64,000 nucleotides of DNA from SZUA-442 sp963792405 (GTDB lineage Bacteria; Actinomycetota; Acidimicrobiia; Spongiisociales; UBA5794), in contig CAWBVU010000006.1 of assembly GCA_963792405.1 (NCBI GenBank), positions 558,001 through 622,000 of the forward strand, in the 5' to 3' direction. The notes under the pieces were generated by a model, which was not told where the DNA came from, did no database searches, and was given only the letters and a program-made list of their open reading frames with translations. Positions 51,100 to 59,538 of the stretch are shown one piece after another; the first letter of the stretch is position 1; the number at the start of each line of letters is the position of its first letter. The position numbers were made by a program, and so were the translations under genes.

Positions 51100-52353
51100 G
51101 TGGCAAGCGACCGACGCGTCGTCGTGACGGGGCTCGGCGCCGTCACCTCCCTCGGCAACGGCGTCGAACCCTTCTGGAAGAACATCGTCGACGGGCGGAG
51201 CGGCATCTCCCTGATCGAGCGGGTCGACGTCTCCGACATCCCCACGAAGATCGGTGCGGAGGTGAAGGACTTCGACATCGAGCAGTACATGCCACGCAAG
51301 GACGCCAGAAGGCTCGACCGCAGTTCGCAACTGTTCTGGGTTGCGACGAAGCAGGCCCTCGACGATGCCGGCATCTCCTACACGGAGGATGACCCTGCGG
51401 CACTGCGTGCAGGGGTCGTGGCGGGTACGGGCATCGGCGGGGTCGAGACCTTCGAACAGCAATTCCAGATCCTCAACGACCGCGGCCCCTCGCGCATGTC
51501 CCCGACGGGCATCGCCATGATCATCTCGAACATGGCAGGCGGCGTCGTGTCGATCGACTTCAACCTGTACGGCCCGAACTCGACCGTGGTCACGGCCTGC
51601 GCGGCATCGGCGAACGCCATCGGCGACGCAGCGGAGGTGATCAAGCGCGGTGCCGCGGACGTCATGGTCGCCGGTGGCGGTGAGGCGAGCATCACGCGTT
51701 TCGCCGTCGGGGGCTTCAGCCAGGCGCGAGCCCTCAGCACGAACAACGACGACCCCGAGGGAGCATCCCGCCCCTTCGATCTCGAACGTGACGGATTCGT
51801 GATGGGGGAGGGCGCGGCGGCGTTGATTCTCGAGGAGTACGCGCATGCGAAGGCGAGGGGGGCGCGGATCTACGGCGAGCTCGTCGGGTACGGCATGTCC
51901 GCGGACGGCTATCACATCACGCTCCCGCGCCCGGGAGGCTCCGGTGCCGCTCGCGCCATGCAGTCCGCGCTCGAGGACGCGGGCCTCGATCCCGGCGATC
52001 TCGACTACATCAACGCCCACGGCACGTCCACCCCCGCCAACGACAAGACGGAGACGGCGGCGATCAAGCTCGCACTGGGCGACGCGGCGTACACCGTGCC
52101 CATCTCCTCCACGAAGTCGATGACCGGCCATCTCCTCGGTGCGGCAGGGGCGATCGAATCGGTCGTGTGCCTCCTCGCCACCAGGGACGGGGTGATCCCC
52201 CCGACGATCAACTACGAGCATCCCGATCCCGAGTGCGACCTCGACTACGTGCCGAACGTCGCACGGGAGGTGCCCGTCCGGACCGCCATGACCAACAGCT
52301 TCGGGTTCGGCGGCCACAACGTGTCGTTGATCTTCGCCGCGGTGGACGACTGA
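51100..52353 (+). CDS. fabF: 3-oxoacyl-ACP synthase II
   Basis: A 417-residue elongating condensing enzyme. RRVVVTGLGAVTSLGNGVEP opens it, the nucleophile is in VVTACAASANAIGDA, the two histidines are in INAHGTSTPANDKTE and SMTGHLLGAAGAIE, and the lysine is in SSTKSMTGH. FGFGGHNVSLIF closes it. GTG at 51100 lies four bases after the acpP stop. It is the last gene of the fab operon, convergent with a membrane-protein gene. Confidence 0.96.
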   Translation: MASDRRVVVTGLGAVTSLGNGVEPFWKNIVDGRSGISLIERVDVSDIPTKIGAEVKDFDIEQYMPRKDARRLDRSSQLFWVATKQALDDAGISYTEDDPAALRAGVVAGTGIGGVETFEQQFQILNDRGPSRMSPTGIAMIISNMAGGVVSIDFNLYGPNSTVVTACAASANAIGDAAEVIKRGAADVMVAGGGEASITRFAVGGFSQARALSTNNDDPEGASRPFDLERDGFVMGEGAAALILEEYAHAKARGARIYGELVGYGMSADGYHITLPRPGGSGAARAMQSALEDAGLDPGDLDYINAHGTSTPANDKTETAAIKLALGDAAYTVPISSTKSMTGHLLGAAGAIESVVCLLATRDGVIPPTINYEHPDPECDLDYVPNVAREVPVRTAMTNSFGFGGHNVSLIFAAVDD

Positions 52354-52363
52354 GCCGCAGCGA

Positions 52364-52849
52364 TCAGTCCGATGCCGGTCGTCCGGTCCCCGGGGATCCG
52401 GGTTCCGCAGTGTCGGGATCCACGGCGTCGGGATCCCCGGCATCGGGTTCGGCCTCGCAGCCGGGGCTCGGCGGCTCCCTGCCGTCCGAGACGGCCTCGT
52501 GGTACTCGTCGAAGGACCTGGTCACCAGCGCTGCGACCAGCCCGACACCGAGGAACGAGCCCGCCCCGGCGACCACGGCGGCCACGGATTCGACGGCGAC
52601 ACACGAATCCGGCAGGCAGATCGTCTCGACGATGCTCGCCCCGATCAGCGCACCCGCCATTGCGCCCACGAAGACGGTCATCGTGATCGCGGGTCTCACG
52701 TTCGCACGTCCCGCGACAAGGCCGAACGCGACGCCACCGATTCCGCCCACGACCGCGCCGGGGACACGTGCGAGCATCCACCCCGTGATGACGCCGAAGA
52801 CGGCCGTGATGGTCGTGGCGGCGATGTCGGATGGTCGGAGACCGCTCAC
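52364..52849 (-). CDS. Small membrane protein with acidic tail
   Basis: A 161-residue protein with about four hydrophobic segments (ITAVFGVITGWMLARVPGAV, IGGVAFGLVAG, MTVFVGAMAGALIGASIV, VAAVVAGAGSFLGVGLVAAL). A periplasmic-looking CLPDSC pair and a Pro/Asp/Glu-rich C-terminal tail follow. The GTG start overlaps the preceding gene's stop (GTGA). No family was recognised. It belongs to a three-gene leftward set with another membrane protein and a cupredoxin-fold protein. Confidence 0.68.
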   Translation of the reverse strand: MSGLRPSDIAATTITAVFGVITGWMLARVPGAVVGGIGGVAFGLVAGRANVRPAITMTVFVGAMAGALIGASIVETICLPDSCVAVESVAAVVAGAGSFLGVGLVAALVTRSFDEYHEAVSDGREPPSPGCEAEPDAGDPDAVDPDTAEPGSPGTGRPASD

Positions 52850-53538
52850 TCGGACCTCCGAACGGGTTCGGGGAGCACAGGGGCCACCACACGCGTCGCC
52901 CGCCGTGCCTGCGGCGTCCAGGCGAGGGCGCCGATGCCGATCGCCCCGACGGCGATCATGGCGCCGCCTGCACCTCCCGTCGTGAGCGCGGCGACGATGC
53001 CGACGACGGGCACGAGGAGTCGCAGGAGCCACACACCGACCGGCATGCCGCGACCGTAGGTGGCGGACGACACGAGGGTGACGAAGGCCGCGGTCCACTG
53101 CGGCCACTGTGCGGGCGTGGACCAGCAGCACACCCCCACGTAGAGCGGTGCGACGGGGCCGGCGGCGAGCAGCGAGATCACGACGGCGTTGGGTGCATCG
53201 GCCACGCGGCCATGGCGGATCCACAATCGCAGCCATGGACCGAGCAGCCCCACGAGCGCGACGCCGCCGATCGCGACGGTCGCCCAGGTGAGCGGGCTGG
53301 TGCCCACGGACCCGAGGACCATGGATCCCACGGTCGTCGCCAGGAGGACCCATCGCCCCCACGGGGCCCTCGCGAGCAGGAGCCCGGCGAGGCCTGCGAG
53401 GGTGAGGACGAGCAGGCCCGACGCGATCAGGAGGGCTGATGCCGTGGGCACGTCGCCGGGATCAGCGAGGAAGGCGACCGCCCCGATCGCCGACGCACCG
53501 ACCGCGATCGAGCCGATGACGATGTCGTGGCGTCCCAC
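52846..53538 (-). CDS. Polytopic membrane protein of unknown function
   Basis: A 230-residue protein with six to seven hydrophobic helices (IVIGSIAVGASAIGAVAFLA, LLIASGLLVLTLAGLAGLLL and others) and few charged residues. It contains a central VGVCCWSTPAQWPQW segment with a CC pair. The GTG start at 53538 is tentative; an open frame runs further upstream as a shadow of the next gene. It begins eight bases after the cupredoxin-like gene's stop. No family was recognised. Confidence 0.64.
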   Translation of the reverse strand: MGRHDIVIGSIAVGASAIGAVAFLADPGDVPTASALLIASGLLVLTLAGLAGLLLARAPWGRWVLLATTVGSMVLGSVGTSPLTWATVAIGGVALVGLLGPWLRLWIRHGRVADAPNAVVISLLAAGPVAPLYVGVCCWSTPAQWPQWTAAFVTLVSSATYGRGMPVGVWLLRLLVPVVGIVAALTTGGAGGAMIAVGAIGIGALAWTPQARRATRVVAPVLPEPVRRSE

Positions 53539-53546
53539 AGGAGGGG

Positions 53547-53978
53547 CTACTGGTCCGGACGGGTGTCCACAGACCCGGGGATGCGCTGGGCGCCGATCAG
53601 CGCGTTGTAGCGATGGATGCCCGGGTCGAGTGTCGAGTAGTCGAACTCGAAGGTGTCGCCCTGGCCGAGTGGCTGCGACTCGAACGCACCCTCGGACGAT
53701 ACGAGGACATACTCCCGCGGGTCCTCGTTCACCCACTGGACGATCTGGATCTCGGCGGTGTTGAGCTTCAGGTTCGCGGGACGGAAGACCCCATTGCTGA
53801 GTCGCACGATGGCAACGCCCTCGGGGGGCGGCTCGGTCGTCGTGACCGACGTCGGTGGCCTCGCCTGTGCGACCGTGGCGTCGGACGGGCTCGAGGAGAT
53901 GACCGACCCCACGATGAGGGTCACGACGAACACGCCCGCGACCAACAGTGCGCTCTTGACGATCGTTGGCCTGCTCAC
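53547..53978 (-). CDS. Cupredoxin-fold membrane-anchored protein lacking copper ligands
   Basis: A 143-residue protein with an N-terminal anchor (IVKSALLVAGVFVVTLIVGSVI) and a Thr/Pro linker. A plastocyanin-like domain follows: VRLSNGVFRPANLKLNTAEI, IVQWVNEDPREYVLVSSEGA, LGQGDTFEFDYSTLDPGIHR. In copper proteins the first His would lie where REY is and the Cys/His/Met set near the end; here these positions read NALIGAQRIPG, with no Cys or Met. It probably does not bind copper in the usual way. SD GAGGT precedes the GTG. Role unknown. Confidence 0.7.
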   Translation of the reverse strand: MSRPTIVKSALLVAGVFVVTLIVGSVISSSPSDATVAQARPPTSVTTTEPPPEGVAIVRLSNGVFRPANLKLNTAEIQIVQWVNEDPREYVLVSSEGAFESQPLGQGDTFEFDYSTLDPGIHRYNALIGAQRIPGSVDTRPDQ

Positions 53979-54101
53979 AGGTGACCTCGCGGTGGTGTCG
54001 ACGTGGTGTTGGTGCCGGGAGTGTAACGGTTCCCCGCCGATTGGGCCGAGCCTGCACCGGGGGCGGGGCGTGCGGTCCCCGTGTGGTGTCACCCCCGAAC
54101 G

Positions 54102-54713
54102 TCACACCCCGGCCGCGGCGTGGGGCACGTCAGGCTGCCAGTACGACCGCTCGCGCCACATGGTCCCGTCTGACGAGACGAGGGTCACCACCGATGCGTG
54201 TGAAGGGGGATCGACGAGCAGGTCGGCGAGTGGGCGGCCGACCATCGAAAGCCTTGCGGCCTGGAGGGGATCCTGATGGCCGACCACGACGAGGGCGGAT
54301 GCGGGCATCGACAGTGCTGCGCCGATGATGCGATCCGCGACCTCTGCCACGGTCTCGTGGGCATCATCGAGTGTGGAGGCGTCATCGAGATATCGCTCGA
54401 GCTGTCCGGGAAACTCGTTCGCGAGGTCCTCCCAGGTGTGGCCCGTCCAGTGCGGGTACTGGCCGGTCTCGGTCAGGGCAGGGACCACGATCGGTTCGAG
54501 GTCATGGCGTCGAGCGATCGCCGTGGCCGTCTGGATTGCCCGTGCAAGGGGTGAGGTGATCACGGCGTCGATCGGATGGTTCGCGAGGTGTGCGGCGGCC
54601 GCGTGTGCCTGGCGGACGCCGAGGGGCGAGAGGTTGAAGCCGGGCAGGTCGGCGTACACGACATGGTTCGGATTCGCGACCTCGCCGTGCCGGACCAGGT
54701 GGATCGTGCGCAT
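54102..54713 (-). CDS. Histidine phosphatase (phosphoglycerate-mutase-like)
   Basis: A 203-residue phosphohydrolase. IHLVRHGEVANPNHV holds the phospho-accepting His, AVITSPLARAIQTATAIA the second Arg, and VVVGHQDPLQAARL the second His. The length suits a broad phosphatase, not a true mutase; the substrate is unknown. ATG at 54713 lies six bases after TACGCT on the minus strand (leaderless). Confidence 0.87.
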   Translation of the reverse strand: MRTIHLVRHGEVANPNHVVYADLPGFNLSPLGVRQAHAAAAHLANHPIDAVITSPLARAIQTATAIARRHDLEPIVVPALTETGQYPHWTGHTWEDLANEFPGQLERYLDDASTLDDAHETVAEVADRIIGAALSMPASALVVVGHQDPLQAARLSMVGRPLADLLVDPPSHASVVTLVSSDGTMWRERSYWQPDVPHAAAGV

Positions 54714-54801
54714 GCGGCGAGCGTACGGTGCGCGGGCCGGAACTCGTCGGTGGCGGCAATCGTTGCTCAAGAACCCGCGTGGCGGCGCCGATCCCCCCGG
54801 G

Positions 54802-54807
54802 TATACT
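54802..54807 (+). promoter_or_regulatory. -10 box for the DUF3040 gene
   Basis: TATACT, 38 bases upstream of the DUF3040 start. It is one of the best -10 matches in the window. No convincing -35 box stands 16-18 bases ahead. Confidence 0.5.
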
Positions 54808-54845
54808 GTCGGAAGGAACCACCCGTCCGAACCACGGGAAGCGAC

Positions 54846-55178
54846 ATGCCACTCAACGAGCACGAGCAGAAGATCCTCGACGAGATCGAGCGCCAGCTCT
54901 ATGAGGACGATCCGAAGCTCGCCGAACTCGTCCGCAAGGCCGTTCGCTCCGGCAGGGACAAGTGGAAGATCCGGCTCGCGGCCGTGCTCTTCGTCGCCGG
55001 AGGCGTGCTCATGTTCGCATCCTTCACCCAATCGTGGGCGATCGCCGGCGTGGGGTTCCTCGTCATGGTCGCATCGGCCGGATGGATCGCGATCACGGCC
55101 AGATCCAATCGGGCCCAGTCCGCAGGGGTCAACGACGTGATCGATCGTCTCCAGCGACGTTGGAGACGAGAGGGCTAA
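54846..55178 (+). CDS. DUF3040 membrane protein
   Basis: A 110-residue actinobacterial marker protein. MPLNEHEQKILDEIERQLYE followed by DDPKLAELVRKAV is the DUF3040 signature, with two membrane helices (LAAVLFVAGGVLMFASF, IAGVGFLVMVASAGWIAI). SD GGGAAG precedes the ATG. In many actinobacteria a DUF3040 gene lies close to mraZ and the moxR-DUF58 block, as here. Function unknown. Confidence 0.9.
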   Translation: MPLNEHEQKILDEIERQLYEDDPKLAELVRKAVRSGRDKWKIRLAAVLFVAGGVLMFASFTQSWAIAGVGFLVMVASAGWIAITARSNRAQSAGVNDVIDRLQRRWRREG

Positions 55179-55287
55179 CATGCCCTTTCCTCGTCCCTGA
55201 CGAAGTAGGACTGGGCGGCGGGATTCGACAGTACACAGCGGGCTACCTCTTCCACGCCCGCCTTGGAGACGCAGAGGGAGAAGGGTC

Positions 55288-55788
55288 TTGGAGGGTTTCA
55301 CCGCCGCACAGGCGTGTCAGCTCACGTCGTGCACACCGCACCAGCTTCGCTACTGGGACAAGGTCGGCCTGATCACGCCTTCGCTCCAGACCACGGACGG
55401 ACGTCCGGGCCGTCGCCGCATCTACAGCTTTCGGGACCTGGTCGGCCTCCGCGTCGTCAAGAGCCTGCTCGACAACGGCCTCTCGATCCAGCGGGTGCGA
55501 CGCGCGTGGGACTACCTGCGTCGGACGGGGGACATGGACGACCACCTCGCGTCGGTCCGACTCGTGACCGACGGGCAGTCGATCTTCGCCATCGCCCGTG
55601 ACGACGACGAGCTGCTCGACGCGCTCCGGCAGGGCCAGCTCGCGTTCTTCGTCAAGATCGACGCGATCGCGGCCGACGTCGAGGACGACGTCACGAAGTT
55701 CGAGCTCGATCGTGAGTCCTTCAGGGAGATGATCCGGCGCGTGGAGGACGACGTGCGCTCGGAGTTCGACGACACCGCCACCGGCTGA
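55288..55788 (+). CDS. MerR-family transcriptional regulator
   Basis: A 166-residue regulator. The N-terminal winged helix-turn-helix is TAAQACQLTSCTPHQLRYWD then KVGLITPS, with the wing GRRRIYSFRDLVGLRVVKSL. The C-terminal part (from about 85) is acidic and may bind an effector or partner; there is no metal-binding cysteine pair. The start is TTG at 55288, supported by the purine-rich GGGAGAAGGG upstream. Its place between DUF3040 and mraZ suggests a growth or division role, comparable to FtsR of corynebacteria (inference only). Confidence 0.87.
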   Translation: MEGFTAAQACQLTSCTPHQLRYWDKVGLITPSLQTTDGRPGRRRIYSFRDLVGLRVVKSLLDNGLSIQRVRRAWDYLRRTGDMDDHLASVRLVTDGQSIFAIARDDDELLDALRQGQLAFFVKIDAIAADVEDDVTKFELDRESFREMIRRVEDDVRSEFDDTATG

Positions 55789-55814
55789 GCTCGACCGGTG
55801 GGCGATCTGCCCGA

Positions 55815-55946
55815 GCGGATCTCCTCGAGCGCGTGGCCGGACCTCGTGCGGATGGTGCGCTCCGTGCCGTCGGGTGACCAGCCACCCATCTCGTAGAACC
55901 GCTTCGCACGCTGGTTGCCCCGCAGCACCCAGAGGATGACGTCTCC
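55815..55946 (-). pseudogene. Remnant of a GNAT acetyltransferase gene (C-terminal part)
   Basis: A 44-codon stretch between the MerR and transglutaminase genes, on the minus strand. It translates to VILWVLRGNQRAKRFYEMGG plus WSPDGTERTIRTRSGHALEE, the well-known C-terminal acetyl-CoA-binding end of GNAT proteins. Nothing upstream encodes the rest of the fold; the transglutaminase gene's end occupies that place. The fragment has no start of its own, so it looks like a decayed gene whose front was lost. Confidence 0.68.
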
Positions 55947-55960
55947 GCGAGTGGAGACGC

Positions 55961-58378
55961 CTACATGCCCGAACCCCGGCGTCGCGTCGCCGCCTTCCAT
56001 CGCGCGATCAGGCGTGACGGGCGGTAGGTCGCGACCAGCCGTTCCTGGCGCGAATAGCGGGTCGTGAGATGCTGCTCGGCACGCTCCCTCGCGCTCGTCA
56101 CCTTCTCGATGACCGCTGTGGTCTGCGGTCCCTCTCCGTAGAGCGCCTTCCCATACTCGTCGGCGAGCGGGACGAAGGCGCTGTCGATGGCGCGAGCAGC
56201 CTCGAGCGGCGTGTGCGCGGGGTCGACGGGTTCGCCCAGATCGGTGAGACGATCGACGATGTCCTCCCACGCCGCGGTCACGTCGCCCGACGCGAGCCTC
56301 CGTGCGAGCCTCCGTCGGCGGAACCACTTCACGATCGGTGAGGCGAGGGCGGCAGCGACGAGGAGCGCCATGGCGGTCAATGCGAAGGGGGCCCAGGAGG
56401 GGAGCCGGAATACCGTCGAGGAGCCATCGGTCCCGCCACCAGAGGGGACGAAGACGCCCTCGCGGTCCTCGATGCCCCCGAACCTGCCCTCGGGCCCGAT
56501 CTGGCCGCCCTCGGCGTCGACGAAGCTCGGCGTTGGGATCTCGTCGAGGTAGTCGACGGGGGAGAAACCGAGTGCGGCTTCGAGGCTCTGGTTCGCCGTC
56601 GGCGCCGCAAACCGGCTTCGCGGTGTCGGATCGAAGGCCATCCAACCGTACGCGGGTATCCACAGTTCCACCCAGGCGTGGGCATTGCGATCGGTCACCA
56701 GGACCCTGGTGTCGTTGAGGACCTCCCCGGGGGTGAAGCCGAGGACGACCCGACTGGGGACCCCGACCGCCCTCGCAAGGAGTGCCATGGCCGTCGCAAA
56801 CTGCTCGCAGTAGCCGTTGCGTGCGTATGGGTTGTCGGCATCGGTCAGCCAGGCCAGGACGTCCGACGTCGCGTACTCGGATGGCACCTCGTCGTTGTAC
56901 ACGAACTCGCCGCTGTCGCGGAACCAGTTCTCGAGGGCGATGGCCTTCTCGAAGTTCGTGTCGACGTTCCCCACGATCCGCTCCGCATACGACTCGAAGG
57001 CGCGTCCCCCGAGGTCGTCGTAGGGATACTCGAGCCAGAACTCCTCGTCCGGGAGTTCCAGCTCCTCCGGCAGGCCCGTGAGGTCAGGGAGCGTGCGACC
57101 CTGCTCCTGCGCCGTGGCGAACAGCGGGCTCAGCGTCCCCTCGTTCGTCTGTGCCAGGGCGGCGATCGTGGGACCGTCGTACCTCGGGACCTCGGCGACG
57201 ACCTGGTACACCATGCCCTCGTAGGTGAGGTCGCCGGGGATCATCAACGACCCGTCGAGTCTGCGCACCCGCATGGCAGCCTGATCGTCCCGGTCGAGAG
57301 CCGCCACCGCGACGGGGGTCTGCGGAGCGGGCATCCAGGGCTGGCTGAGGTTCTCGATCTGGATCGTCGCGGTGACCTCGTCGGTGACCCCTCGGTACGC
57401 CTGCTCGGGAGCCGTCCACGGCTCCTCGTCGAGCGGATAGATCTGGACACGATCGGTCTGCCATCGGCCGTTCTGGTACTCATCGAGCGTCACGGTGCGG
57501 AACCGGACGGTCGCGGGGTCCGCTCCCTCGATGTCCGCCCTGAAGAGGGGATTGGTCGTCTGGTTGATGAGTCCTGCCCTGATGTCCGTGAAAGGGTTGT
57601 AGGAGGCCGACCCCGAGTACGCATCCGAGTACCCGGCGGGCGACCGCCACGTCACGAGGCCGGCGTCGGGCACCCGTTCGCCTGCGATCGCCACCACGGC
57701 CACGGAGGCGACGATCGTCATCGTCATGAGTGCGGTGATCGCGGTGGAGGGACGATGCGAGGGACGCGTCGTTGCATCGACCCGCTGGAGCCTTCCCGTG
57801 CCGCTGTCGCGCTCGTCGATCCGGATCGCGAGCAGCGACAGCGCGACGACGGTGACGAACACCGCGAAGTGGGCCAGGCCCTGCGGCTTGCGGTCGATGA
57901 TCACGAACTGCAACGCCACGATGAGCGGCGTGAGGACGGCCACGTAGGGCCTGCGGTTGAGGAGTCCGGCCACGAGCAGGAACCCGAGCGTCCAGAACAG
58001 GCCCCCGAGGAGCATCACGAGGCCCGGTACCGGCCGGACCGGCTCGACCCCGTAGCGAATGATCTCGAAGGCGCGCTCGAGCTCGAACAGGGCGCTGTCG
58101 TACGTCGCCCTCGTCGGGAACACGATCCAGAGGGTCTCGGGGGCGACGAGGAGGCCCGCGGTCATGATGAATGCGATGACGTTTGCACCGATGACGACGA
58201 TGGCGTGGGCCCGATAGGCGATCGCCGTCCATGTGATGCCCGCCCCGAGGAGCGTTGCGATGAGGATCGCGATGGGCCAGGGGGTCCCCGACGTCGACGG
58301 CCGCAGGAGGAACGAGAGCTCCCACAGGGCGAGCCCGATCCCGGCGATGCCGGCTATCCAGCCGTAGCGGTAGACCAT
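55961..58378 (-). CDS. TgpA-like transglutaminase-domain membrane protein
   Basis: An 805-residue protein. The N-terminal ~190 residues hold six or so membrane helices. An extracytoplasmic region follows, with the transglutaminase core: NGYCEQFATAMALLARAVGV (Cys), RNAHAWVELW (His) and AFDPTPRSRF (Asp). A further helix (WAPFALTAMALLVAAALA) and a cytoplasmic DUF4129-like tail end it. ATG at 58378 (MVYRYGWIAG) is chosen, 25 bases inside the DUF58 gene. TgpA/DUF58/MoxR sets are widespread and are linked to the envelope. Confidence 0.9.
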   Translation of the reverse strand: MVYRYGWIAGIAGIGLALWELSFLLRPSTSGTPWPIAILIATLLGAGITWTAIAYRAHAIVVIGANVIAFIMTAGLLVAPETLWIVFPTRATYDSALFELERAFEIIRYGVEPVRPVPGLVMLLGGLFWTLGFLLVAGLLNRRPYVAVLTPLIVALQFVIIDRKPQGLAHFAVFVTVVALSLLAIRIDERDSGTGRLQRVDATTRPSHRPSTAITALMTMTIVASVAVVAIAGERVPDAGLVTWRSPAGYSDAYSGSASYNPFTDIRAGLINQTTNPLFRADIEGADPATVRFRTVTLDEYQNGRWQTDRVQIYPLDEEPWTAPEQAYRGVTDEVTATIQIENLSQPWMPAPQTPVAVAALDRDDQAAMRVRRLDGSLMIPGDLTYEGMVYQVVAEVPRYDGPTIAALAQTNEGTLSPLFATAQEQGRTLPDLTGLPEELELPDEEFWLEYPYDDLGGRAFESYAERIVGNVDTNFEKAIALENWFRDSGEFVYNDEVPSEYATSDVLAWLTDADNPYARNGYCEQFATAMALLARAVGVPSRVVLGFTPGEVLNDTRVLVTDRNAHAWVELWIPAYGWMAFDPTPRSRFAAPTANQSLEAALGFSPVDYLDEIPTPSFVDAEGGQIGPEGRFGGIEDREGVFVPSGGGTDGSSTVFRLPSWAPFALTAMALLVAAALASPIVKWFRRRRLARRLASGDVTAAWEDIVDRLTDLGEPVDPAHTPLEAARAIDSAFVPLADEYGKALYGEGPQTTAVIEKVTSARERAEQHLTTRYSRQERLVATYRPSRLIARWKAATRRRGSGM

Positions 58379-59538
58379 CCGTGCTCCATTGCGTTGCGCC
58401 ACGCCTCCCCCCACAGCCCGTCGGGGGTCGTCCTCACGACGAGGGCGCCGAGGCGGGCGAATCCCAACACCGCGTCGTCGTCGCCATTGGACACCGACAG
58501 CACGACGGTGCGGTAGAAGTCCTGGCTCAGGAGTTGGAACGATGCGAGGTCCGCGTCATCGGGCCTGCCCGTCACCATGACCAGCACGCCGCCCGCCATG
58601 CCGGAGCGGCGCAGTCTGCCGATGAGACGACGCAGGTCGATCCCCCTCGACGGATGGATCGTCGCGAGTTCCTCCATGGCCGAACGGTAGGCCTCGGCGT
58701 TGGACACTACGGTCCCGTTGCCGTTGCCCGCCCAGACGGTGGGCGTGTAGCCGGATCGGAACAGGTGGCGGAGCGTCGACGCGGCGCCACGCACGGCCTG
58801 CTCGAACGATTCCGCCGATGCGTGGGGCTCCACCCGCGGATCCAGGACGACGAACGCTCGCGACTGCCACGGCATCTCGAGCTGCTTGATCATGAGTTCG
58901 TCCCTGTGCGCAGACGATGGCCAGTGGACCTTCCGAAGATCATCACCCTGCTGGTACTCGCGGAGCGTGAAGAAGTCCTCGCCCCCGCTGTGCCAGAAGG
59001 CGGCCCGTGACGTGTTGATCGTCTGGTCCTGGCCACGACCCGTCGGGACGCCCTCGAGCGGCTCGACCCTGGGGTAGACCACGAGCCGCCCCGATCCACC
59101 GAACAGCATCGTCGATTCGACGAATCCGAGGGGGTCGCCGATGCTCACTTTCGCGGGGCCGACCTTGTAGACCCCGCGGGGGCGGCACACGACCTCGTAC
59201 CTGCCCGCGAGCGAGTCGCCCTTACCGATGCGATCCGCCACGAACCGGGCGGCGCCGAGGCCATGGACGCGGTCCTCGACGGCCACTCGATAGATCCTGC
59301 GGCCGGATCTGACATGGATGTCGACGAGCGCCCTCTCACCGTCGTGGAGCTGTTCGGGATTGATCTGGCGCTCGAGGGTGAGCCGCGGGGTGGCGAGGCG
59401 CACGTAGAGCGATCCGCCCGTCACCGATGCGGCGAGGAACACGGCAAGGGCGAGGAGGAGGTCCTCGCCGAACGTTCCCCAGAGCACCGCGAGGGCGAGG
59501 GCTGCGCCGATCGCCGCCCAGCCTCGCGTCGTGGGCAT
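58354..59538 (-). CDS. DUF58 protein
   Basis: A 394-residue protein. Two adjacent N-terminal membrane helices (AAIGAALALAVLWGTFG, LLLALAVFLAASVTGGSLYV) lead to a beta region and the DUF58 signature DFFTLREYQQGDDLRKVHWP followed by SSAHRDELMIKQLE. A von Willebrand A-like fold completes it. The ATG shares one base with the moxR stop (TGATG). DUF58 proteins work with MoxR ATPases; the client here is likely the co-encoded transglutaminase. Confidence 0.92.
   Translation of the reverse strand: MPTTRGWAAIGAALALAVLWGTFGEDLLLALAVFLAASVTGGSLYVRLATPRLTLERQINPEQLHDGERALVDIHVRSGRRIYRVAVEDRVHGLGAARFVADRIGKGDSLAGRYEVVCRPRGVYKVGPAKVSIGDPLGFVESTMLFGGSGRLVVYPRVEPLEGVPTGRGQDQTINTSRAAFWHSGGEDFFTLREYQQGDDLRKVHWPSSAHRDELMIKQLEMPWQSRAFVVLDPRVEPHASAESFEQAVRGAASTLRHLFRSGYTPTVWAGNGNGTVVSNAEAYRSAMEELATIHPSRGIDLRRLIGRLRRSGMAGGVLVMVTGRPDDADLASFQLLSQDFYRTVVLSVSNGDDDAVLGFARLGALVVRTTPDGLWGEAWRNAMEHGWSTATAG

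Noticed and set aside
56678..58516. A 612-codon open frame antisense to the transglutaminase protein
   Set aside because: Charged low-complexity translation with no domain; the minus-strand gene has a complete catalytic triad.
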